Assembly (NCBI RefSeq): GCF_000729995.1
Contig: NZ_JNFG01000214.1
Location: forward strand, 1-64,000
Length of the DNA: 64,000 nt
Direction of reading: 5' to 3'
Origin: Caballeronia sordidicola
GTDB lineage: Bacteria > Pseudomonadota > Gammaproteobacteria > Burkholderiales > Burkholderiaceae
In this document: positions 35,833 to 44,677 of the stretch, in pieces
Numbering within the stretch: position 1 is the first letter of the stretch
How the letters are laid out: each line of letters begins with the position of its first letter
The notes under the pieces: generated by a model
Databases searched by the model: none
Seen by the model: only the letters and a program-made list of their open reading frames with translations
Told to the model about the DNA's origin: nothing
Translations under genes and position numbers: made by a program

Positions 35833-36396
35833 TCAACCCTTCGGCGCCCACTTCGCATCGACCGCAGCCTGGATCTTGCCCGGGTCTTTGATACCCTGAC
35901 GCGTCATCTGATAAGCGATCTCCGCCGTACCCTGACAAACGGGGCACGTCACGGCCATCTTGTCTTCGAAGCATTGCAAATTGGAGCGATGCTCACCGCG
36001 ATTCTCACAGCCGCACCAGCAATACAACTGATTCAGGGTTGCCGGGATCTGCGTGGCTACCCAATACGCGTGCCGCGTCGCGACGTCGGAGAACTGCTGG
36101 GGGTTCAGCACATGCGATGCATCGGTTCGTCCACTTGGGACAATGCGCAAACCGTTGTCGCGCAGCATACCGATACGCCATGGGATGTTCGGTGTGCCCG
36201 GTAACGGTGCCTTGTCCCCCACCGGCGTGGTCTTTGACATCATGATTTCCGCCGCCATTGACACTACGCCCGCGGATAACGCCACCGGCACCACCCAAAG
36301 CAAGCGTCGCCTCGACAAGTTCAAACGAGGGCTGCGAGGCCGTGCACGTGTGGCTCGATCTTTCGAAAGTTTTTTGTCTGGTTGCCTATCTTTCAT
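35833..36396 (-). CDS. PCYCGC-motif-type lipoprotein or exported protein, 187 aa
   Basis: A basic N-terminus and a hydrophobic segment (residues 32-50) anchor or export the protein. The C-terminal half carries LYCWCGCENRGEHRSNLQC and then VTCPVCQGTAEIAYQM. This matches the family named after a PCYCGC motif, here with Trp in the motif. The many Cys suggest metal binding. It lies between a tiny membrane protein and the multicopper oxidase on the same strand, so it is part of the copper operon. Confidence 0.75.
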   Translation of the reverse strand: MKDRQPDKKLSKDRATRARPRSPRLNLSRRRLLWVVPVALSAGVVSMAAEIMMSKTTPVGDKAPLPGTPNIPWRIGMLRDNGLRIVPSGRTDASHVLNPQQFSDVATRHAYWVATQIPATLNQLYCWCGCENRGEHRSNLQCFEDKMAVTCPVCQGTAEIAYQMTRQGIKDPGKIQAAVDAKWAPKG

Positions 36397-36429
36397 CGAC
36401 GTGTCTCCTTGGCCGGATGAGGATCATCA

Positions 36430-36591
36430 TCAAGCGCGTATCGCGGCATGACAGTAGCGCAGGCCACGCATCATGCCAGCGTGCATCATTGCCATCCCTG
36501 CCACGCCAAGTACGGAGATAAGTCCGACTACGGCCAGCACAATCACAGTGACTTTCAGAATCCAGGAACGATCACTCACGTCAGTTTCCAT
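36430..36591 (-). CDS. Small Met-rich membrane protein, 53 aa
   Basis: The peptide starts METDVSDRSWILKV, has one hydrophobic helix (residues 11-32) and ends with a Met/His-rich tail (MAMMHAGMMRGLRYCH). It fits tightly between its neighbours: 33 bp before the PCYCGC-type gene and 15 bp after another tiny frame. The Met cluster suggests Cu(I) binding at the membrane surface. No strong ribosome-binding site is seen, so the start is not certain. Confidence 0.5.
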   Translation of the reverse strand: METDVSDRSWILKVTVIVLAVVGLISVLGVAGMAMMHAGMMRGLRYCHAAIRA

Positions 36592-36606
36592 CCAGTCTGT
36601 TCGGTG

Positions 36607-36759
36607 TCACGGGCTAACGCGCGGCACTAGTTCTACTGGCATAGGCAACCCCTGTTTCGCCGGCGAGCGCGAACAGTTGTGGGGCTTATCTGCCAGGCTC
36701 ATGGACCGTATCATCAACAGCATCAACGAGAACACTGAGGCTGGTCGGAAGCGACACAT
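36607..36759 (-). CDS. Candidate small secreted peptide, 50 aa
   Basis: An ATG at 36759 opens a frame with a signal-like segment (SVFSLMLLMIRSMSLA) and a short mature part (DKPHNCSRSPAKQG). Its stop lies 15 bp before the next tiny gene. It could be a real member of the operon. Evidence is limited to position and composition. Confidence 0.35.
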   Translation of the reverse strand: MCRFRPASVFSLMLLMIRSMSLADKPHNCSRSPAKQGLPMPVELVPRVSP

Positions 36760-36840
36760 GTTTTCGCCGTCCTACAGTTCTCCCGACGTGCGTGCGCGTC
36801 GTCGTTGAACGTGTCTACGATGGGACTAACGGAAGAGGGG

Positions 36841-37203
36841 TTAAAGCACTTGTGGTGGGCGCTGCGGCGGTTCGGGGATGAACTGCGCAATGAGAACGTG
36901 ACTCACGGGCCGGTAGACAGGCAACGAGGTGATTGCTACCGCGACATGAAGGGAGGGAACGAGACCCCACGGCATGCTGCACGAGTGACTGCCCATGCTG
37001 CAGTGACCACCCGCCTGCATCTTGACGACAGGTGCTTTTGTGCGATCTGCATGATCGCACATGTCGGTCATGGACATCTGGCTTTCGTGTGATGGCGAAA
37101 CGGCTGGTGCCATCGCCGAACAAAGCGACGCCTGCGCGGGGTAACCGAGTATCGGCAACCACGCGATCAGAAAAAAGGCGATCAGTTTGGTCAGAAATTT
37201 CAT
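36841..37203 (-). CDS. Secreted small protein of copper cluster, RPPQ tail, 120 aa
   Basis: The signal peptide is MKFLTKLIAFFLIAWLPILG. The mature part is Cys/His/Met-rich (MSMTDMCDHADR, GGHCSMGSHSCSMPWG) and ends FIPEPPQRPPQVL. It is a paralogue of 22996-23370, down to the AWLP signal and the tail. I chose the ATG at 37203 because it begins the signal peptide. It follows the dsbD-like gene by 98 bp in the same operon. Confidence 0.7.
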   Translation of the reverse strand: MKFLTKLIAFFLIAWLPILGYPAQASLCSAMAPAVSPSHESQMSMTDMCDHADRTKAPVVKMQAGGHCSMGSHSCSMPWGLVPSLHVAVAITSLPVYRPVSHVLIAQFIPEPPQRPPQVL

Positions 37204-37301
37204 GATTTTTAGTATAGGCGCAGCCGGGCAGTGATGCCACATCTTGCAATGTCGGTATTTACGTCGATAGCCCAATGGGCGATGTCCCAGTGAATGCCCC
37301 A

Positions 37302-39194
37302 TCAGCGGTCCCACCGCTGCAGGTGCGCGAGGAACGTGTCCGCGCCAACGAATCCCACCAGTTGCGCAGCGGTTTGTTGCTGACCGCTTCGGTCATAGAA
37401 AATCAATGCGGGCGGTCCGAACAATCCATAGCGCTTTAGCAGCGCAGCATCCTCCCGCGTGTTTCGCGTGACGTCGATGCGTAGCAGCTTCCAGTGCGCC
37501 AATCTCGCCGCCACACGCGAATCGGCAAACGTAAAGCGTTCCAGTTCCTTACAGGAGAGACACCAGTCTGCATAAAAATCCACCATGACGGGCTGACCAT
37601 GCGCCTGACTCAATGCGTCGTCCAGTTCGGCAACCGTGCGTACCGGCTGAAAACGCGAGGAGCTTTCCGTGACGGATGCCGTCCCTTGTGGCACGCGCTT
37701 GAGCGGCTGCAGCAAATCGTCGTTACCGGACAGGGCACCGAGCAGTTCGGCAATACCGGCAGCGACAAGGAGCACGCCCAGTGCTTTGCCCACCCGAGCA
37801 CTGCCACGCGCATCCGGCGGCAATGGATCAATCGCACGAAGCATCATGCCGCACGCGGCGAAGAGCGCGGCCACCAGCACCATCAGCAACCACGATGGAA
37901 GCAAGGAGTAGACGAACCACAGGGCGGCCACCAGCAGCATCACGCCCAGCGTGTTCTGCGCGGCACGCATCCATTTGCCTGTTCGTGGCAAGACCTGCGT
38001 GCCAAAGGTGCCAACGACCAGCAACGGAATCCCCATGCCGATCGCCATCACATAAAGTGCCAGCGCACCGGAAAGCAGATCACCGCTTCGCGAGATGTAC
38101 AGCAACGCGCCAGCGAGCGCCGGCGTTGAACAGGTACCGACGAGCAGCGCGGACAAGGCACCCATCAGGAAGACGGGAAGGATACGTCCGCCAGGCAGCC
38201 GCTGGCTCCAGCCAGCGAGGCCCGTTTGCCAGTGTGAAGGTAATTGCAGCCTGAACACACCGAACATCCCGAGCGCGAAGATCACCATGAGGATGCCGAA
38301 ACTTGTCAGGATCCACGGTTGTTGCATGAACATCACCAACTGGATGCCGAAGAACGCTGCGATGCTGCCCGCCAATGCGTAGGTCAGCGCCAGTCCCTGC
38401 ACGTAGGCAAAGGTGAGCGCAAAAGCGTGCCATAAATGCGGCCGGGCACCGTGTACTCCACCGCCCAACACAACCGTCGTGACAATCGGAATGAGCGGAT
38501 ACATGCACGCCGTCCCAGCGATCAATAGGCCCGCGAGCAAAAAGCCGAGCAACTCAGTGATGCTGAGGCCGGCGGACGACGGCAGTGCCAGTCCGAACAA
38601 TGTCCGTGTGTTCGCCGGCGAGCGGACCCCAGCATTGACAACACTAGCTTGGTCTGCAGCATGGGTGATGTCCGACACCGGGCCAGCGGCTGCAATGCGA
38701 TAGGTCCGAGTGAGTGGCGGATAGCAAACACCCAGATCCGCGCAGCCTTGAGAGGTCACTGACAGTACGACATCGGCGGTCACGGGATGAGGTAACGTCA
38801 GACGCAGCGACACCGGACCGTGGTAGACGAAGACCTTGCCGAAGGTTGGATCATCTTTCTCTTCGCCCGGTGGCAAGTCGACCGGCTTTACCGGAACACC
38901 CTCTACGGCGAAGCTAAAACGGTCTCGATACAGGTAGTAACCGGAGCGCGTGCCGAAATCGAGAGTAATTTGCTGCGGCGCACCGGGACTGACAGTGAGC
39001 GGGAAGGCCTGTTCGGGTGGCAACAGGTCGGATTCGGTCACCGCATGTGCTAGAAGCGGGACGACCGCAACGAGGAGCGCGAGCGCTATCCGCTTGAACC
39101 AGCACCGTGCGCTTGCAATGTCGCGGACACAGCGCGTCGGGCGCCCGCCCGTGTCCGGTCGCGTACCTAGCTGCCCTGTGTCGATGAGCGTCAT
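37302..39194 (-). CDS. dsbD: Thiol:disulfide interchange protein DsbD-like, 630 aa
   Basis: DsbD carries electrons from cytoplasmic thioredoxin to periplasmic thiols. The N-terminal domain has the Cys pair in SQGCADLGVCYPP. About eight membrane segments follow, with GTACMYPLIP and GTCSTPALAG carrying the two membrane Cys. The C-terminal thioredoxin-like domain has ADWCLSCKELE. I chose the ATG at 39194; a longer frame overlaps the CueR-type promoter at 39308-39338. A copper-induced DsbD would re-reduce thiols oxidised by copper. This looks like a dedicated, island-borne copy; a ScsB-like role is an alternative. Confidence 0.9.
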   Translation of the reverse strand: MTLIDTGQLGTRPDTGGRPTRCVRDIASARCWFKRIALALLVAVVPLLAHAVTESDLLPPEQAFPLTVSPGAPQQITLDFGTRSGYYLYRDRFSFAVEGVPVKPVDLPPGEEKDDPTFGKVFVYHGPVSLRLTLPHPVTADVVLSVTSQGCADLGVCYPPLTRTYRIAAAGPVSDITHAADQASVVNAGVRSPANTRTLFGLALPSSAGLSITELLGFLLAGLLIAGTACMYPLIPIVTTVVLGGGVHGARPHLWHAFALTFAYVQGLALTYALAGSIAAFFGIQLVMFMQQPWILTSFGILMVIFALGMFGVFRLQLPSHWQTGLAGWSQRLPGGRILPVFLMGALSALLVGTCSTPALAGALLYISRSGDLLSGALALYVMAIGMGIPLLVVGTFGTQVLPRTGKWMRAAQNTLGVMLLVAALWFVYSLLPSWLLMVLVAALFAACGMMLRAIDPLPPDARGSARVGKALGVLLVAAGIAELLGALSGNDDLLQPLKRVPQGTASVTESSSRFQPVRTVAELDDALSQAHGQPVMVDFYADWCLSCKELERFTFADSRVAARLAHWKLLRIDVTRNTREDAALLKRYGLFGPPALIFYDRSGQQQTAAQLVGFVGADTFLAHLQRWDR

Positions 39195-39307
39195 TGCCCC
39201 ATCCTCTGGCGCGTCGAAATGGTTCCGAATTGTCACACTGTAGGCGATCTCGCAACCCAGCCCGTCCCGCCGTGATTCGACGATGGCCAATTCGCCGGCT
39301 TCAGCAC

Positions 39308-39338
39308 ATTCTTGACCTTGACCGAGCGGGAAGGTCAA
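39308..39338 (-). promoter_or_regulatory. CueR-type promoter of the dsbD operon
   Basis: On the minus strand TTGACC (39333-39338) and AAGAAT (39308-39313) are separated by exactly 19 bp. A dyad spans the box (CTTGACC ... GGTCAAG). It lies 114 bp before the dsbD start and shows that the 39194-33395 operon belongs to the same regulon as the cueR genes. Confidence 0.8.
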
Positions 39339-39481
39339 GGATTCATAGAAAATGAGTCGCGCGGGTAATGCGACGCCGATCGCAGGAGCCGATAGGCAGA
39401 AAGAAGGTTAGATGCGCGGATAGTGAAGCGCCCAACCACGAGGCGCGTTGACCGGCCGAAATCAAACACTCGGATGCGACC

Positions 39482-39562
39482 TTAGTGTGTCGCCCGATTG
39501 CGACCGTAACGAAGCAAGCGCAATGCATTGGCGGTCACAAGAACCGTTGCGCCCGTGTCCGC
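39482..39562 (-). pseudogene. C-terminal remnant of a heavy-metal P-type ATPase
   Basis: In the minus-strand frame ending with a TAA at 39482-39484 the sequence reads ADTGATVLVTANALRLLR, then RYGRNRATH. ADTG-TVLVTANALRLL is the hallmark end of Zn/Cd/Pb/Cu P1B-type ATPases such as ZntA or CopA. The rest of the gene is missing upstream. This is a deletion scar and shows that the island once carried a metal-exporting ATPase here. Confidence 0.85.
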
Positions 39563-39768
39563 GCGTCGAACGAATTAAACATGTCAACTGGCGCTGGACA
39601 GCAGGCAGAAGTCGGCCATCTTCAGCCACCCGCCAGCGATTCCTGGCTGTCCGCTAGGGCGTCAAGCGAGCCGGCCGCATCGCGACGGAACACTGGCTCG
39701 AAGTTGAGTGCAAAATACAGGAGATGCAGGCATTAAAGGCTTAGCGAACCAAACTCGTGGGAAAGGCG

Positions 39769-40389
39769 ATGCAATCGAAGACTCACTGGGAACACATCTA
39801 CACGGCGAAATCATCGACCGAAGTCAGCTGGTATCAGCCGCACGCGACGCTGTCGCTGGGTCTGATTCGACGAATCGGCATCGGTCTGGATGCCGCGATC
39901 ATCGATGTCGGCGGCGGTGCGTCAACGTTGACCGACGATCTGGTTACTCTCGGCTACCACAATCTCTCCGTGCTGGATCTCTCCGGCGAAGCGCTGGCCG
40001 TGGCGCGTCGGCGGCTCGGACAGAAAAAATCCAGGCTCGTGCAGTGGATTGAGGCTGATGTCACTTCGGCGCCATTGCCGGAGCGGTTTTTTGATGTTTG
40101 GCATGACCGTGCGGTGTTCCACTTCCTCACAGACGAGGCCGACCGCCGCGCGTATGTCGGTCAGGTAATGCGGGCGGTCAAGCCGGGCGGCCACGTAATC
40201 GTTGCCACCTTCGCTCCCGACGGGCCCGCCGAGTGCAGCGGTCTTCCAGTAGTCCAGTACGACGCGGATTCCCTACACGGTGAATTCGGCCCGGCATTCG
40301 AACTGATCAAACATGACGAAGAAACACACGTCACGCCAGCAGGGCGCGTCCAGCATTTCATCTATTGTCACTGCGTTAAACCGCATTGA
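39769..40389 (+). CDS. Class I SAM-dependent methyltransferase, 206 aa
   Basis: The SAM-binding motif IIDVGGGASTL, the acidic strand-2 end SVLDLSGEAL and the motif WHDRAVFHFL identify a small class I methyltransferase. Family members of this shape occur in metal-resistance loci and are often annotated only as methyltransferase domain proteins; the substrate is unknown. I chose the ATG at 39769 (GGGAAAGG 4 bp upstream), not the GTG 12 bp earlier. It lies just before the transposon, which may have separated it from other genes. Confidence 0.85.
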   Translation: MQSKTHWEHIYTAKSSTEVSWYQPHATLSLGLIRRIGIGLDAAIIDVGGGASTLTDDLVTLGYHNLSVLDLSGEALAVARRRLGQKKSRLVQWIEADVTSAPLPERFFDVWHDRAVFHFLTDEADRRAYVGQVMRAVKPGGHVIVATFAPDGPAECSGLPVVQYDADSLHGEFGPAFELIKHDEETHVTPAGRVQHFIYCHCVKPH

Positions 40390-42123
40390 GCTGAGTCTGT
40401 CACCGCCGTCGGGAAGCCACGAGTCAATTCAATAAACGTATGCATACGCTCAGTCGACAGCATAGGCGCTAAAGCGGGTGTGCTTACTGAATGTCGCTTG
40501 GCGGCAGTAGCGCGGGCCGCCATCACGCCCCGCCCACTGTCCCTTGTGGGTCGGGTTTCGCCGATCGCCGAAAGGCTGGGGTCGGCCCAGAGTGTGTCAA
40601 AACGCTTTTTTGAAGAGCTAAAATCTCTTATCCGATACCGGGGTGAGCGAGATGAAGCGGTTCGTTCAGGGCGACAATCGTACGCAAAGCTTTCTTCTTC
40701 CCGAAGCGCTCGACGACTACGTGACGGATACCAACCCCGTGCGCGTAGTCGATGTCTTTGTAGATGAGCTTGATCTTCAGAAGCTTGGGTTTGAAGGCGT
40801 CGAACCAGCACTTACCGGCCGGCCTTCGTATCATCCTGAGGTGATGCTTAAGATTTACATCTACGGTTACCTGAACCGTATTCAGTCCAGTCGTCGCCTT
40901 GAGCGCGAGGCCCAGCGCAACATTGAATTGATGTGGCTCACGGGCCGCTTGGCACCGGACTTCAAGACCATTGCGCGGTTCCGCAAAGACAACGGCAAAG
41001 CGATCCGCAGCGTCTGCCGTCAGTTCGTCATGCTGTGCCAACGCCTGGACCTGTTCGCCGAAACGCTCGTTGCGATAGACGGGAGCAAGTTTAAGGCAGT
41101 GAACCATCGCGACCGCAACTTTACGAACGCAAAACTGGAGCGGCGAATGCGGGATATCGAGGCAAGCATCAGCCGTTATCTTGCGCAAATGGACACCGCT
41201 GATCGCCAAGAACCCACTATCGCGAAGGCGAAGACGGAGCGGCTGCAAGACAAGATCGCAGCTCTCAAAGAGCAAATGCAAATCCTCAAGCAAGTCGAAG
41301 TTCAACTCAACGCGGCTCCCGACAAGCAAGTGTCGCTCACGGACCCGGACGCGCGTTCGATGAAGACGCGGGGGACAGGCGTCGTCGGCTACAACGTCCA
41401 GGTAGCGGTCGACGCAAAGCACCATCTGATTGTCGCGCACGAGGTCACCAACAACGGTATTGATCGAGACCAACTCACATCGATGGCGAAGCTCGCGCGC
41501 ACGGAAATGGGCGTTGAGAAACTCACGGCAGTTGCGGACAGAGGCTATTACAAAAGCGAGGAGATACTCGCGTGTCACCAAGCTGGCATTACCGTGTTCG
41601 TACCGAAGACGGTGACGTCGGGTGCGACGGCTCACGGTCGCTTCAGCAAAGACGATTTCATTTACGACGCCGAGGCGAACGAGTATCGCTGCCCAGCGGG
41701 AGAGCGGCTCATATGGCGTTACGTGACTATCGAGCGAGAGCTAAAGTTGCACCGTTACTGGAGCTCGAACTGCCAGCAGTGTTCGTTAAAGGACAAGTGC
41801 ACACCGAGCGTACAACGCCGGGTGACGCGCTGGGAACACGAAGGAGTTCTCGATGAGATGCAAATCCGTCTTGATCACAGCCCTGACATGATGCGTATCC
41901 GACGGCAAACCGTCGAGCATCCGTTTGGCACAATCAAGGCTTGGATGGGAGCCACGCATTTCTTAACACGAACGATCGAGCGGGTAAGCACCGAGAATGA
42001 AATGAACGCGTCCCACCCGTGAACGGTGGAGTCGCACGGAAGTGGATCCACACAGGCCAACGACGTCGAAGTGCCCAGGATGGTAGATCATAAAGGTCTT
42101 CAAGGCGAACTGGAGAGTCCGAG

Positions 42124-43143
42124 ATGAACCCCACACCGGTTGGAATTGACATCGCGAAATCGGTTTTCCAAGTGCACTACGTGGACGAGGAAACAGGCGA
42201 GATTGTGAACAGGCCAATCAAGCGGCAAAAATTCCTGGAACACTTTGCGAACCGCTCTCTCTGCCTTATCGGAATCGAAGCGTGCGGAGGTGCTCACCAC
42301 TGGGCGCGAGAACTCGCCAAGATGGGGCATCAGGTGAAGCTGATGCCGGCAAAGTACGTCAAAGCGTTCAATATTCGTAACAAGAATGATGCGGCCGATG
42401 CCCGCGCGATCTGGCTAGCGGTCCAGCAGCCTGGCAAACCAGTGGCGGTGAAGACCGAAATGCAACAGGCGATGCTGGCGTTACATCGCATGCGCCAGCA
42501 ACTGGTGAAGTTTCGTACGATGCAGATCAACAGCCTCAGAGGCCTGCTCACCGAGTACGGCGAAGTGATGAGCAAAGGCCGTGCGGCACTGGACGGGGCG
42601 ATACCGAACGTGTTGGCAAGGATCAGCGAGCGCCTTCCAGCGATGCTGGTCGATACGATGCGCGAGCAGTGGAACGGTCTGACAAAGCTTGACGAGCAGA
42701 TTGCCGCGATCGAGCGCCGAATGCGCGAGTGGGTCAAGCACGATCCCGCCGTAAAGGCGATCAGCGAAATTCCCGGCGTGGGTCTCCTGACAGCAACCGC
42801 TGCAGTGGCAACGATGGGCGATGCGAAGGTTTTTCGCTCCGGTCGGGAATTTGCTGCGTGGGCTGGTCTCGTACCCAGACAGAGTGGTTCCGGCGGCAAA
42901 GTGAATTTGCACGGCATAAGCAAAAGGGGCGACACGTATCTCAGAACACTGCTGATCCATGGCGCGCGCGCCGTGTTGAGTCACGCCAAGGATGCGGGCA
43001 CTTGGATTGAGGAGATGCGCAGGCGTCGCCCAGCGAATGTCGTGATCGTCGCGCTCGCCAACAAGATGGCGCGGATGATCTGGGCGGTTCTGGCGCATGA
43101 CCGTCCGTACCAGAGGGATTACGTGAGCAGGAAGCCGGCATAG
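42124..43143 (+). CDS. IS110/IS1111-type DEDD transposase, 339 aa
   Basis: The N-terminal RuvC-like DEDD domain is visible: GIDIAKSVFQV (Asp), GIEACGGAHHWAR (Glu), then NKNDAADARAIW (two Asp). The C-terminal Tnp domain has GLVPRQSGSGGK with the conserved Ser, and GDTYLRTLLIHGAR. Length is typical and the frame is intact, so the element may be active. Recombinases of this family use a guide RNA from the non-coding end to pick targets. Confidence 0.95.
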   Translation: MNPTPVGIDIAKSVFQVHYVDEETGEIVNRPIKRQKFLEHFANRSLCLIGIEACGGAHHWARELAKMGHQVKLMPAKYVKAFNIRNKNDAADARAIWLAVQQPGKPVAVKTEMQQAMLALHRMRQQLVKFRTMQINSLRGLLTEYGEVMSKGRAALDGAIPNVLARISERLPAMLVDTMREQWNGLTKLDEQIAAIERRMREWVKHDPAVKAISEIPGVGLLTATAAVATMGDAKVFRSGREFAAWAGLVPRQSGSGGKVNLHGISKRGDTYLRTLLIHGARAVLSHAKDAGTWIEEMRRRRPANVVIVALANKMARMIWAVLAHDRPYQRDYVSRKPA

Positions 43144-43402
43144 GCGGTAATCGCTTCACGAACAACTAACTTGCGATCAGATTGATACGTCTAAAGGTTG
43201 CGCAGGCACCGTATGTGATGACACATCAGGTCGGACCATGACCCACGAAGCCTGAAGGCTCATACGAGCTTCGAGCTCGCACGGAGAATGAGGCATGGGT
43301 CAGCGGATTTCATAGTGGGCCGCAGCGAATCAGGCTGCAACAAGCCCGGATATAGAGCCGCGATCAACCTGTTTTCCAGAACACACGAGAGCTTGCTCAA
43401 AC
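43144..43402 (+). ncRNA. Candidate guide (bridge/seek) RNA region of the IS1111-group element
   Basis: A 259-bp non-coding segment lies between the transposase stop and the right inverted repeat. In IS1111-group elements the guide RNA is encoded at this end. Several short hairpins can be drawn (for example GAGCTTCGAGCTC near 43276). I cannot fold the whole RNA or place its loops by eye. The assignment rests on family knowledge and on the unusual length of this segment. Confidence 0.55.
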
Positions 43403-43513
43403 GGGACGCGTTCATATAGATGAGCCTTCAGGTGTTGGCCTACAACCTCAAGCGAGTCATCAACATACTTGGAGTTGCAGGGACGATGAAGGCGATGAAG
43501 TTGGCTGGAAGCT

Positions 43514-43531
43514 AAAGCCCCGAGGGGCTTT
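43514..43531 (+). terminator. Hairpin after the split transposase
   Basis: AAAGCCCC and GGGGCTTT form an 8-bp perfect stem with a 2-nt loop core, followed by TTCTTG. It overlaps the stop codon of the IS1182-like transposase and probably ends its transcript. Confidence 0.6.
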
Positions 43532-43827
43532 CTTGCGCACGCGATGTTCGATTAGCGCAAGCTCGACGTAGTAAACTCGATCGACCCGATCGGCAATCTC
43601 GCGCGCGCAGCGGCGAAAATTGAGTTTCCACACGGTCTCGGTCGCCACCGGCCACCCGGCCGTGGCAGCAATCCTCGGTCAAGCGGTCACGTGCTCCTCA
43701 TCACGCATATGACGTGGACTCATTCAAAATGCTGCCGGCTTCCACTCCCCCCGAAGCCCGGGCCGTGGCAAGTAGAATGCGCGCTATCGACACTTAGTGG
43801 GCCGCGGCGACGTACGCCCTTCTCCCG

Positions 43828-44385
43828 ATGAAACGCTTCCTGCTGCTGGCCGCCCTCTTCGCCGCGTCCGCCACGCTGCACGCCGCCGGCCTGCCGGCGG
43901 GCATCGCTGCACAGTTGCCGACGGGTTACGAGCCGATGGTGTTCCGAGCTGGGCCGCGAATCGGAGGCGGTCGGCGAAGCTTGCTCGTCGTCGCCCACCA
44001 GCGCGACGACTCTGCGAACAGCCCGTCGCCGCGTCCGCTGCTGATCTTCGAGGAACAGGCAAGCGGTCAGTACCGGCTCTCCGCGCGCAACGAGACGATT
44101 GTGCTGCGCACCAACGAAGGCGGCCAATGCGATCCATTCGAGGACGGCGACGACGGGCTCGCAGTCAAGGGACGCTAATTTACGGTGCAGAACGGCGTCG
44201 CGTGCGGCGCACACTGGACCGACTTCATCACGTTCCGCTACGACGCCGAGCGCCGCGCATGGCTATTCGACAGCGAGATCTTCACGTCTTCCGATCCGCT
44301 CAACGGCACGCCGGACAAGACCGACGCGACGCACGCGAACCGCGCGAAGCAGGTCGCGTTCGAGGCCTGGCGCCCTGCGCGATGA
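43828..44385 (+). pseudogene. Secreted protein gene with one nonsense codon
   Basis: A signal peptide (MKRFLLLAALFAASATLHA) starts a frame of about 185 codons. It is broken by a single in-frame TAA at 44176-44178. The residues before (DDGLAVKGR) and after (FTVQNGVACGAHW) continue the same frame and protein style to a stop at 44385. The codon was probably a Tyr codon. The family is not recognised, but the exported protein has a Cys in VACG and a beta-rich C-terminus. Confidence 0.75.
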
Positions 44386-44677
44386 AGCGACGCCATACGC
44401 GAACAGGACGGCAGCCGCGACGGTTGCACCGTGCGCGGCGAGGCATGGCGTCTCCGCTTTAAGGCGGTTGTACATCAGGGAGCAGACATAATGACTGCAC
44501 GGACCTGAATGGCAGCATCACGCCCTGAGGTGGTCAGTCAAGGTTTTTCATGTGCGCGTCTGGCTCGTCGTGCGCGCGTGCCAAGCAGATTTTGCACCCG
44601 CGGTATCATTGCGTTTAGGAGCTACAACTGCCGGCTGTCACCGAGCAACGCGTTCGATGCGGCAGCGAAGAGGCGCA

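Larger units (their letters stand above)
41996..43419 (+). mobile_element. IS110 family element (IS1111 group), about 1.42 kb
   Basis: The inserted DNA is delimited by the split transposase frame. It has perfect 13-bp subterminal inverted repeats, ATGAACGCGTCCC at 42002-42014 and its complement at 43403-43415. These lie 6 bp and 4 bp from the ends. Subterminal repeats are the mark of the IS1111 group. No clear target duplication is seen, as expected for this family. Confidence 0.9.
40643..43515 (+). pseudogene. IS1182-like DDE transposase, disrupted by IS insertion
   Basis: The 5' part (40643-41995) encodes a transposase with DDE blocks: VAIDGSKFKAVN, VADRGYYKSEE and EHPFGTIKAW. It runs in frame to ERVSTE. 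The reading resumes at 43420 with MSLQVLAYNLKRVINILG and ends at 43515. Joining position 41995 to 43420 restores ERVSTEMSLQVLAYN, the expected family sequence. The interrupted frame still reads into the insert and ends 8 codons later (NEMNASHP). The enzyme has lost its C-terminal helix and is probably inactive. Confidence 0.9.
40583..43644 (+). mobile_element. IS1182-family-like element, interrupted
   Basis: Imperfect inverted repeats of about 21 bp can be read at 40583-40603 (CGGCCCAGAGTGTGTCAAAAC) and 43624-43644, matching at 15 of 21 positions. They enclose a DDE transposase split by another IS. Without the insertion the element would be about 1.6 kb, a normal size for IS1182. The exact ends are my best estimate. 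Confidence 0.7.

Noticed and set aside
39195-39338. 48-residue N-terminal extension of the DsbD-like protein
   Set aside because: It covers the CueR-type promoter and would be read before transcription starts; a signal peptide begins soon after the ATG at 39194.
40628-41635. 335-residue minus-strand open frame
   Set aside because: It is antisense to the IS1182-like transposase, which has clear DDE motifs; the minus frame is a shadow.
44552-44677. 42-residue N-terminal extension of the Avs-like protein
   Set aside because: The upstream residues are Arg/Cys-rich and unlike the domain; the ATG at 44678 has the better ribosome-binding site and fits the nuclease domain start.
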